From Bacteroidales bacterium (GTDB taxonomy: Bacteria > Bacteroidota > Bacteroidia > Bacteroidales > UBA932), in contig JAEETP010000004.1 in NCBI GenBank assembly GCA_016290415.1, positions 1-64,000 of the forward strand: a stretch of 64,000 bases of DNA. Reading direction: 5' to 3'. Positions 28,598 through 36,553 of the stretch are shown in pieces. The notes beneath the pieces are model-generated. The model saw nothing but the letters and a program-made list of their open reading frames with translations. It made no database searches and was not told the origin of the DNA. Position 1 is the first letter of the stretch; each line of letters starts with the position of its first letter. A program made the translations under genes and the position numbers.

Positions 28598-30832
28598 ATG
28601 ATGAGAAAAATATCGATAGCCTTTTCTCTTATAATAATCAGCGTACTCGCCTGCAGTTGTGACCAAAAGAAGGTGTCATACACTCAGTGGGTCAATCCAA
28701 TAGTCGGGACCGGCTTCACCGGACACACATACCCCGGTGCTGTTCTTCCATTCGGTATGGTTGCGGCCAGCCCGGATACAGACAATACTGATTGGGATCA
28801 TTGCTCAGGCTACAAATACGAGGATTCAACCATTCAGGGCTTTTCTCAGACACATCTCAGTGGTACCGGAGGTGAAGACATGGGGGATATGATGTTCCAG
28901 CCTGTCACAGGTGTGCCTTCTTTCGAATGCGGCCAGAAGGAAAATCCTGATGGGGGCTACCGCTCAAGGTTTTCTCATGATACAGAGATTGCTCGTCCTG
29001 GTTATTATGCTGTAACGTTGGACGATTACGGTATTAGAGTTGAGGCCACGGTTACCGAAAGATGTCCTATTTACAGAATTACTTTCCCCAAGGGAAAGCA
29101 AGCAGGTGTCGTATTTGATCTTGATCATGGTATTCGCGACAATACCCTAGAGTTCTCCCTTGAAAAGGCAGGTGATCGTTCAATCAAAGGTTTGCGCCGT
29201 TCTTCGTTCTTTGTTCGTGACCATACCTTTTATTTCTGGGCAGACTTCTCACAAACACCTCTTGACTGGCAGTTCTCAGAGAATGGGAAGCAATTATATG
29301 TTCGCTTTAAGGAAGGTTCTACACTTTACATTAAAATGGCGCTTTCAACCGTAAGTTGTGATGGCGCGCATAATAATCTAAAGGAAGAAATCAAAGGTTG
29401 GTCCTTTGATAAGATAGCAAAGGCCGCTGACAGGAAATGGAACGAGGCTCTTTCGAAAATTGATGTCCGTTCGGTCGTCAAGGAGGATGACAGGGAGATT
29501 TTGTACACGTCACTATATCATACGATGATAGTCCCCAACATCATAACCGATGTTGATGGCCAGTATTATGGCTGGGATACCAAGGTTCATCAGAGCGTCG
29601 ATGGTACGGAATACACCAACTTCTCATTGTGGGATACCTTTAGAGCGCTTCATCCGCTCTATAACATTATCTGTCAGGATATGAATGTCCAGTTCATCAA
29701 CTCTTGGCTGGAGCACTGGCGTCAGTACGGTATCCTGCCTATCCATGAGTTCGGTATATATGAAGTGTATGGCATGATTGGTATCCATGCTCTTTCTGTA
29801 ATTGCTGATGCCATAATGCAAGATATCCCCGGTTTTGATTACGAGGAGGCTTATACAGCGATGGCGGAGCTTGCAGTCGATCATTCTCGAGACTTCACTA
29901 AAGGAATAGAACCGCTTTTGAAACTCGGGTACATTCCTTCAGAATTCGAGAATAACGCAGTCTCCAAGACACTTGAATATGCATATGATGAGTGGTGTGT
30001 CGCCCAGGTGGCCAAGAAATTAGGTAAAGCAGATGATTGCGAATTCTTTACAAATATCGCTCTCACATATAAGAACGTATTTGATACGGAAAGCGGTTTT
30101 GTCCGTGGCCGTCACGCAGATGGCAGTTGGAGAAGTCCCTTCGATCCATTCAGAGTTTCAGGACTCGGGCATCATGATTATACAGAAGGTAATGCATGGC
30201 AATACACTTTTTATGTCCCTCAGGATATAACCACGTACATTGCAATGAATGGCGGTGATGAGGAGTTTGACAATAAACTTGATATCATGTTCAACACTGA
30301 GCTTGCAGCCGAGGACAATAACACAATCCCGGATGTTACGGGCCTTATCGGCCAGTATGCTCATGGTAATGAACCCAGCCATCATGTGGCTTACCTTTAC
30401 AATTATGTGGGAAAGCCATGGAAGACACAAGAACTTGTGGCCCGTATAAAGAGAGAAATGTACACAACTGGGTTCGACGGCCTTTGCGGCAATGATGATT
30501 GTGGCCAGATGTCTGCTTGGTACATCCTCAGTGCACTGGGCTTCTATCCCGTGACTCCCGCAAGTAATAACTTTGCAATAGGTACACCCAGTTTCCCCGA
30601 GGTTACCGTTAATCTCTCTAATGGAAAACAGCTGGTGGTCAAGGCAAAGAATATATCTTTGGAGAATGTATACATACAATCTATGACGCTCAATGGCAGG
30701 CCGTACTACAAGTCCTTCATTTCAGTAAAGGATGTTATGGCGGGCGGTGAAATGGAATTCGTTATGGGTTCGACACCAAATACAGCATGGGGGTCATCCG
30801 AGGAAGATAGACCAAAGATGTTTATAGAATAA
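28598..30832 (+). CDS. GH92 family glycoside hydrolase, third copy
   Basis: GHTYPGAVLPFGMVAASPDTD; GNEPSHHVAYLYNYVGKPWKTQ; GLCGNDDCGQMSAW. Confidence 0.93.
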   Translation: MMRKISIAFSLIIISVLACSCDQKKVSYTQWVNPIVGTGFTGHTYPGAVLPFGMVAASPDTDNTDWDHCSGYKYEDSTIQGFSQTHLSGTGGEDMGDMMFQPVTGVPSFECGQKENPDGGYRSRFSHDTEIARPGYYAVTLDDYGIRVEATVTERCPIYRITFPKGKQAGVVFDLDHGIRDNTLEFSLEKAGDRSIKGLRRSSFFVRDHTFYFWADFSQTPLDWQFSENGKQLYVRFKEGSTLYIKMALSTVSCDGAHNNLKEEIKGWSFDKIAKAADRKWNEALSKIDVRSVVKEDDREILYTSLYHTMIVPNIITDVDGQYYGWDTKVHQSVDGTEYTNFSLWDTFRALHPLYNIICQDMNVQFINSWLEHWRQYGILPIHEFGIYEVYGMIGIHALSVIADAIMQDIPGFDYEEAYTAMAELAVDHSRDFTKGIEPLLKLGYIPSEFENNAVSKTLEYAYDEWCVAQVAKKLGKADDCEFFTNIALTYKNVFDTESGFVRGRHADGSWRSPFDPFRVSGLGHHDYTEGNAWQYTFYVPQDITTYIAMNGGDEEFDNKLDIMFNTELAAEDNNTIPDVTGLIGQYAHGNEPSHHVAYLYNYVGKPWKTQELVARIKREMYTTGFDGLCGNDDCGQMSAWYILSALGFYPVTPASNNFAIGTPSFPEVTVNLSNGKQLVVKAKNISLENVYIQSMTLNGRPYYKSFISVKDVMAGGEMEFVMGSTPNTAWGSSEEDRPKMFIE

Positions 30833-30854
30833 TCATAGAACAGGAGATACAAAT

Positions 30855-32765
30855 ATGAAGAGAGAAGATATACTTGATGCCGTTGAGAAAGCAACGAGCG
30901 TTGCTAAAGATAAAACAGTCGTGCTGGTCGGGGACTTCTGTCTTGATGTATATTACCACATCAATAGTGCAGATCTTGAGCCTTCACTTGAAACTGGATT
31001 GATGGTTCGCAGAGTCAATAAACTCAAGGACTCTTTGGGCGGCGCCGGTAATGTCTTTGCAAATCTCTGTGCTTTGGGCTTCGGAAATGTAGTCCCTGTC
31101 GGAGTCATTGGTAAAGATATGTTTGGTTTTGAGATGCAGCGTCTTATGCAAGAATGGCTACCGTCTAGTAAACCGCTCTATGTACAGCCGAACGACTGGA
31201 CGACGCCCGCGTATATGAAGCCAATTCTTGATGGCAAGGAGCAGGAACGAATTGATACCGGTCTCGGAAATACTATTACAGAAGAAACGGTAGACATCCT
31301 TCTTTCCGAGATAGGTAAAGCCCTCAAGTCGGCGGATGTGGTCCTCATCAATCAGCAGCTTGAAGGCTCGATATACACGGATAGATTCATTGAGGGCATT
31401 AATAAATTCATTATTGAGAACCCGCAGATACCGTTCATTGTTGATGCTCGGACAATCCAGCATCGTTTCCACGGTGTGTGGCATAAACTCAATACTCATG
31501 AATTGGCCGGGGAGTGTGGTATCGAACTTGATCCAATGAAGAGCGAATTGCCAATTGATGAACTCAAGGCGCTCATGGAAAGGTATTACAAGCAGGTAGG
31601 AGACAAGATGATTGTAAGTCGAGGGGAGTATGGTGCTACTGCATATGATGGCAATTTGTTCGCAACGGCCGAGGGAATCGCATTCATGTGCGAGCTTGAT
31701 ACGGTAGGTGCCGGTGACAGTTTCTTCTCCGGTTTTGCACTAGCAATGGCTGCAGACCTTACTTTAGAGGAGGCGCTCAATATTGGAAATGGGGTGTCAG
31801 GTGTCACTGTACAGAAGCTCCATCAGACAGGTACGGCAACTCCGGAAGAACTCAAAACTCTTCTCGAAAAATGTGATTATACATACAATGCCGACGCCAA
31901 GCCATATATGGTAACCGAGCCATTCAATGCCGAAATCGTAACTGATTGGAGTTTAATAGAGGCACGTCCGGCAATCGAGTATGCAGTATTTGATCATGAC
32001 GGTACGATATCAGTTCTACGCGAGGGCTGGGAAGAGGTTATGGAGGCTTGTATGATTGATGCTATAACAGGAGGAAAAGAGGTAGACCTCAAGATTCTAG
32101 AAGACATTCGTGTCACCTGTCGCAAATTAATCACAAAGAGTACAGGAATCCAGACTATCAATCAAATGGTGCTGCTCTGTGATATTATCAAAGATTACGG
32201 TATTGTCCCTGACAAGGAGATCAAGACTATTCAAGAATATAAGGCTATCTATAATGCCGCTCTTATGGATCATATCCACCATCGTCTTCAGCTCGTTGAG
32301 GAAGGCCTTCTTGATCCTAAAGAGGCGACAGTGGCCGGCAGTATAGCCTTCCTGAAAGCTCTCGCAGAAAATGGCGTGAAGGTGTATCTGGCAAGTGGTA
32401 CAGATACAGATGACGTCCGCCATGAAGCTGAACTCCTCGGATATGCCGAGTTCTTTACTGGTGGAATCTTTGGTTCGGTTGGCGATGTCAACAACGACCC
32501 CAAGCGTCAGGTTCTCAGTCAGATTATCGAGAAAGAGGCCGTTGATACACGAAAGCTGGCAATATTCGGTGATGGCCCCGTCGAAATGAGAGTTGCACAC
32601 GATAATGGTGCCCTTGCTTTTGGCGTACTCAGCAATGAAGTACGCCGATATGGAAGAAACGAGTCTAAGCACGCTCGGCTTCTCCATGCCGGTGCAGATA
32701 TTCTTGTCCCGGACTTCCTGGAATATAGGAAGATTGTTCCTTTCTTACTTAACAAACAATCATGA
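30855..32765 (+). CDS. Fused PfkB-family (RfaE/HldE-like) sugar kinase and HAD-family hydrolase
   Basis: N-half: GDFCLDVYYHINSADLEPS, GGAGNVFANLCALG, DTVGAGDSFFSGFALAMA. C-half: HAD motif YAVFDHDGTISVLREGWE, GDGPVEMRVA. Confidence 0.88.
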   Translation: MKREDILDAVEKATSVAKDKTVVLVGDFCLDVYYHINSADLEPSLETGLMVRRVNKLKDSLGGAGNVFANLCALGFGNVVPVGVIGKDMFGFEMQRLMQEWLPSSKPLYVQPNDWTTPAYMKPILDGKEQERIDTGLGNTITEETVDILLSEIGKALKSADVVLINQQLEGSIYTDRFIEGINKFIIENPQIPFIVDARTIQHRFHGVWHKLNTHELAGECGIELDPMKSELPIDELKALMERYYKQVGDKMIVSRGEYGATAYDGNLFATAEGIAFMCELDTVGAGDSFFSGFALAMAADLTLEEALNIGNGVSGVTVQKLHQTGTATPEELKTLLEKCDYTYNADAKPYMVTEPFNAEIVTDWSLIEARPAIEYAVFDHDGTISVLREGWEEVMEACMIDAITGGKEVDLKILEDIRVTCRKLITKSTGIQTINQMVLLCDIIKDYGIVPDKEIKTIQEYKAIYNAALMDHIHHRLQLVEEGLLDPKEATVAGSIAFLKALAENGVKVYLASGTDTDDVRHEAELLGYAEFFTGGIFGSVGDVNNDPKRQVLSQIIEKEAVDTRKLAIFGDGPVEMRVAHDNGALAFGVLSNEVRRYGRNESKHARLLHAGADILVPDFLEYRKIVPFLLNKQS

Positions 32766-33799
32766 GTTTCATCCAGTTCGATAGACGCCTAATAGATCAG
32801 AAGTCTCTTTCTGAGAGAAAGAATAAGGTGCATATTGCCGAGATATATGTCAAGGAAGATGCGCCGGATCCGGATCTTTCTCCAGAGATTAGAAGTGCTA
32901 TTCATGTGACGGCCGAAAACATAATCGCAGCCCGCAAGGCCGATAAGTCGGTTATGCTCTCATTTGGGGCTCATTCAATTAAGAATGGCCTTGGCCCGCT
33001 AATGGTTAAATTCATAGAAAAAGGATGGATTACTCATCTCGCGACAAACGGTGCGGGCATCATTCATGACTGGGAGTTCGCCTTTCAGGGTGAGAGTAGT
33101 GAATCTGTCGCAGACAATCTTCCTCGCGGACAATTTGGAATCTGGGAGGAGACAGGATCCTATCTTAATTTGATTATCATTGCCGGTGCCTATGAAGGGC
33201 TGGGCTATGGGGGTGGTGTAGGTAAAGCAATCGAAGAAAAGGGTATAAGAATCCCTTCAGAAGAAGAACTCATAGATGTAATAAAGACATCACAAGATAT
33301 GGACAAGGTATCTGCCGCGGCAGATTTCCTTGCCGCAATCAGAAAGGCGCATCTATCAGCAGGATGGTGTGCTATAGATGCACCATATGCTCAGTTCAGC
33401 CTTCAGGCGGGTGCTTATAGGCTCGGGGTTCATTCTACTGACCACCCGATGTTCGGACATGATATCATATATACTCACTACCTTAATAGTGGGAGTGCGA
33501 TAGGCCGTACAGCAGAAAGGGATTTTAAGACTTTTGTGCAGTCGTTCAGCAAAATGGACGATGGGGTTTACCTTTCTCTCGGATCAGCGGTAATGTCTCC
33601 TATGCTTTTTGACAAGGCCTTTAAGCTCTGTCCCATACACGGTCACCACATTGTAGTAGTAGACATAGGAGAACTTAAAAAGATGGATCTTTTCAAGAAC
33701 TCTTCTCCTGCTTCTATCGATTTCATAAAGATAGACAATAGAGTGTTTCTTCTAGCACTGTACCACGAACTATCAGAACTTTCCGGCAATGGAGAATAG
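32762..33799 (+). CDS. Deoxyhypusine-synthase-like (NAD-binding fold) protein, paralog 1
   Basis: GAHSIKNGLGPLMVKFIEKGWITHLATNGAGIIHDWE resembles the DHS G-x-N-x(5)-G...V-T-TAGGxEED region; start overlaps upstream stop (ATGA). Confidence 0.5.
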   Translation: MSFIQFDRRLIDQKSLSERKNKVHIAEIYVKEDAPDPDLSPEIRSAIHVTAENIIAARKADKSVMLSFGAHSIKNGLGPLMVKFIEKGWITHLATNGAGIIHDWEFAFQGESSESVADNLPRGQFGIWEETGSYLNLIIIAGAYEGLGYGGGVGKAIEEKGIRIPSEEELIDVIKTSQDMDKVSAAADFLAAIRKAHLSAGWCAIDAPYAQFSLQAGAYRLGVHSTDHPMFGHDIIYTHYLNSGSAIGRTAERDFKTFVQSFSKMDDGVYLSLGSAVMSPMLFDKAFKLCPIHGHHIVVVDIGELKKMDLFKNSSPASIDFIKIDNRVFLLALYHELSELSGNGE

Positions 33800-34754
33800 T
33801 ATTATAAAACAGACAGCCAAGGACATTGTCCTTGCAAAAGGGAAGGGGGCTTCGCGTATACTTACCTTTGGCTCAAATCTGGTTCAGAATGGCCTCAGTG
33901 ATGTGATAGATGAGTTTATTCAGAATGGATGGATTAATCATCTTGCTACGACCGGAACGTCTATCGTCGATGATTGGAATGTGGCGAGAGGGGATGAACC
34001 GACAGATAAGACTTTCTATTATATCAATCTCGCAATTTTAGTTGGCAACTGGCTGGGTCTGGGCTTTGGTGAGGCTGTTTCAAAGGTGATTTGCGATGAG
34101 ATGATATTCATTCCGGAAGCGTCTGAACTTGAGGCTGCAATCCGAGATGCTCAAGATACATCTAAGGTAGAAGCGGCTGCTGAGTTGCTTGGTAAGATAA
34201 GAGCGAATGAGGTCCCTTCAGGCCGTCTGTATATCCGTTTCCCAAATCGAGAGCATTCAATAATGTATAGAGCCGCAAAGGCGGATATACCGTTTACTGT
34301 TCATCCTCAATTCGGGCTTGATGACTTATTCTTAGACAGTATTTGCTCGTTTGCAGCAATAGGACATGCTTCTGAGGTGGATTTCCTTTATTTTACGAGC
34401 AGCGTATACAATCTTGAAGATGGTATATATATTTCTGTCGGTTCGTCAGTTGCATCTCCGATGATCTTCGAAAAAGCCCTTTCGATGTCTCAAAACGTAC
34501 GGATTCAAAGAGGGTGCAAGATGCACAACCACAAAATAATCGTAGTTGACCTTTCAGAATCAAAATGGGACTGGATGGCAAACGGCGAACCTCCAGAGAA
34601 TCGTCCGGAGTATTATCTCCGATTCTGCAAATCCTTTTCTAGAGCGGCAGCAAAGAGTATGTACTATATCAGTGCAGACAACAGGGACTTCTTTAGAAAA
34701 CTTGATGAGGAGTTGCGTGTGTTAGACGGGCCAGAAGGAAGTCATAGTAATTAG
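33789..34754 (+). CDS. Deoxyhypusine-synthase-like (NAD-binding fold) protein, paralog 2
   Basis: FGSNLVQNGLSDVIDEFIQNGWINHLATTGTSIVDDWN parallels paralog 1; ORF overlaps its 3' end. Confidence 0.5.
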   Translation: MENSIIKQTAKDIVLAKGKGASRILTFGSNLVQNGLSDVIDEFIQNGWINHLATTGTSIVDDWNVARGDEPTDKTFYYINLAILVGNWLGLGFGEAVSKVICDEMIFIPEASELEAAIRDAQDTSKVEAAAELLGKIRANEVPSGRLYIRFPNREHSIMYRAAKADIPFTVHPQFGLDDLFLDSICSFAAIGHASEVDFLYFTSSVYNLEDGIYISVGSSVASPMIFEKALSMSQNVRIQRGCKMHNHKIIVVDLSESKWDWMANGEPPENRPEYYLRFCKSFSRAAAKSMYYISADNRDFFRKLDEELRVLDGPEGSHSN

Positions 34755-34819
34755 AACTTATATGCAAACAACGAAATCTTTGATTGATTGTTGTTTAAAA
34801 AGGTTGGTTGGTTTTTATG

Positions 34820-34850
34820 TAAACAGACGTCAAATTGGCGTCTGTTTATT
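34820..34850 (+). terminator. Terminator-like hairpin at end of PUL
   Basis: TAAACAGACG / CGTCTGTTTA 10-bp perfect stem (34820-34829 / 34839-34848). Confidence 0.6.
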
Positions 34851-34933
34851 GTTGGTCAACAAATATGAATTTGGTGATTTGCATTAAACGATTTGTGACA
34901 TTTATTTGTATGTGTCTTTATCCTTATAATAAG

Positions 34934-35020
34934 TATCTTTGTGCTAGTAATAGTTGGTGTTACGCTTCGGGCGGCTCCGACAAGACTCCACCCCTCTTCG
35001 GAGGGGTGCCGTATTTTAAA
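34934..35020 (+). ncRNA. Candidate short transcript: TATCTTTG -7 box followed by UUCG-capped terminator hairpin
   Basis: TATCTTTG at 34934-34941; CACCCCTC-TTCG-GAGGGGTG at 34989-35008 then tatttt. Confidence 0.35.
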
Positions 35021-35078
35021 ACGACTGATATTCGTTTTCATCGTAATAATAGTAATATCCGTGAATTCCAATATTTCA

Positions 35079-35140
35079 TCGCTTGCGAAGAAGGAGCCAC
35101 CATCATCCGCATCGGTTCTGCAATTTTCGGAGCGAGGTAG
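35079..35140 (+). pseudogene. Duplicated 3' end of yggS (putative attR/right island boundary)
   Basis: Encodes IACEEGATIIRIGSAIFGAR* identical to yggS 11321-11383; about 11 mismatches in 63 nt counted by eye, all synonymous. Confidence 0.85.
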
Positions 35141-35161
35141 GCTAAGATTTTGCCGAAACCA

Positions 35162-35192
35162 TTGACAAATGGTGATTCGTGTATTATATTTG
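35162..35192 (+). promoter_or_regulatory. Bacteroidetes-type promoter (TTGA...TATATTTG)
   Basis: -7 box TATATTTG at 35185-35192; TTGA at 35162-35165 with 19-nt spacing. Confidence 0.55.
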
Positions 35193-35197
35193 CAATG

Positions 35198-35556
35198 TAA
35201 TTAGTGTAGAACAACAGTAAGTTCTCATTTAAACAGACATCTATCCTCGAAGTGGATGTCTGTTTTACTTAAGACATATGCCCATTAACCGAGGGGAGGT
35301 ACTGCAAGCAAACCCCGATAGTTTTCTCACACTTACTGTTAACTAATTACTTTATGAAAACTAGTCAGACTTTGCTTCAACTCTCCATTGGAGTGGAGGT
35401 TGTTAGATTTGTGAAGGTGAGGGCGTATGTCCGTACTCGCTTTGGCAAACCTCAAAAAGTTCGGAGTCACTATCGTAAGTATTCGAGGTGCTTAAGATAG
35501 GTTAGACTTGAAAAAGTACCGTAAGGTACGCTTCCCTCTATCCCCTCGGTTTTTTA
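35198..35556 (+). ncRNA. Candidate structured RNA / leader with small ORF, ending in a T-run
   Basis: Perfect inverted repeats: 35287-35297/35541-35551 (11 bp, followed by T6), 35213-35222/35331-35340 (10 bp), 35231-35241/35255-35265 (11 bp), 35516-35520/35525-35529 (GTAA loop). Confidence 0.45.
35354..35500 (+). CDS. Small basic ORF, 48 aa, unknown
   Basis: MKTSQTLLQLSIGVEVVRFVKVRAYVRTRFGKPQKVRSHYRKYSRCLR; below ORF-track length cutoff. Confidence 0.4.
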   Translation: MKTSQTLLQLSIGVEVVRFVKVRAYVRTRFGKPQKVRSHYRKYSRCLR

Positions 35557-36501
35557 TAAACTTACGATAAGTTCAAGCCATTTGGCGTCTTCGGAGTCGA
35601 AGGTGGCGAGGCGGTCGCTGTCGATGTCCAGGACGGCGATGACGCGGCCGTCGGGGCCGAATACCGGAACCACAATCTCACTCTTGGAGGCGCTGCTGCA
35701 GGCGATGTGGCCGGGGAACTGCTCCACGTCGGGGACGACTATGGTGCGGGCCTCTTTCCAGGCGGTGCCGCACACGCCGCGGCCGTAGCCTATGCGAAGG
35801 CAGGCCGGCGGACCCTGGAACGGGCCCAGAACAAGTTGCGGCCGTCCGGCATCGGTGTGTTTGCCGGCAGCTGCGCTCTCTTCTGCGACGCGGTAAAACC
35901 CTGTCCAGAAGAACTTCATCCCCTCGTGCACAATGGCGGCTATCTCTGCCATACGGGCCACAGAATCAGTCTCTTCTGCCAGATACATCCGCACCTTCTC
36001 GAACACGCGCAGATAGGCGAAAGTCTTCAGCGACAGGTGGCAGTAGCCAGAAGGATTCTTGTCCAGATAATCCTGGTGATATTCCTCAGCGCTGTAGAAA
36101 CACTGCAGCGGCCCCAGTTCAGTGACGGGGTCGGCGCCCAGACGCTCCGCCTCGGCGGCAAAGGCGGCCTCCAGCGCAGGCAGGTCGGCTTTGGAAGAAT
36201 AGTAGACCCCGGTGCGGTAGCGCGTGCCGCAATCCTCGCCCTGCTTATTCAGCGACAGCGGGTCTATAATCATAAAGAACAGCCGGCAGAGAGTTTCCAA
36301 GGAAACGGCGGCCGGATTATACTCCACGCGCACCGTCTCGGCAAAGCCGGTATCATCTTTATAGACCTGTTCGTATGTGGGATTGGCAAAACGGCCGTTG
36401 GCATAGCCGGGCGTGGTGGAAATCACGCCTGTGACCCCCTTGAAAAAGTGCTCCACGCCCCAGAAGCACCCGCCGGCAAAATATATTCCTTTAAGCTCCA
36501 T
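35554..36501 (-). CDS. msrA: MsrA peptide-methionine (S)-S-oxide reductase fused to GAF-type free methionine-(R)-sulfoxide reductase
   Basis: IYFAGGCFWGVEHFF...PGYANG; C-terminal FFWTGFYRV...GPFQGPPACLRIGYGRGVCGTAW...DSDRLATFDSED. Confidence 0.88.
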   Translation of the reverse strand: MELKGIYFAGGCFWGVEHFFKGVTGVISTTPGYANGRFANPTYEQVYKDDTGFAETVRVEYNPAAVSLETLCRLFFMIIDPLSLNKQGEDCGTRYRTGVYYSSKADLPALEAAFAAEAERLGADPVTELGPLQCFYSAEEYHQDYLDKNPSGYCHLSLKTFAYLRVFEKVRMYLAEETDSVARMAEIAAIVHEGMKFFWTGFYRVAEESAAAGKHTDAGRPQLVLGPFQGPPACLRIGYGRGVCGTAWKEARTIVVPDVEQFPGHIACSSASKSEIVVPVFGPDGRVIAVLDIDSDRLATFDSEDAKWLELIVSL

Positions 36502-36553
36502 AAGCACAAATGTAGCGAATAAAATGATTATCTTTGATGTCGTAATAACGAAG

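Larger units (their letters stand above)
11384..35140. mobile_element. Putative genomic island A (mannan-type PUL) between the intact yggS 3' end and a duplicated yggS 3' end
   Basis: 20-aa yggS C-terminus (IACEEGATIIRIGSAIFGAR plus stop) recurs at 35079-35140; the whole PUL lies between the copies; no integrase seen. Confidence 0.65.

Noticed and set aside
34835-35140. 101-aa ORF as a gene
   Set aside because: N-terminal part has no coding character and crosses a hairpin; its C-terminus is the duplicated yggS 3' end
35198-35556. Identification as tmRNA, RNase P RNA or SRP RNA
   Set aside because: No tRNA-like ends or tag peptide, no conserved RNase P core, no SRP GGAAG/GCA tetraloop motif recognised
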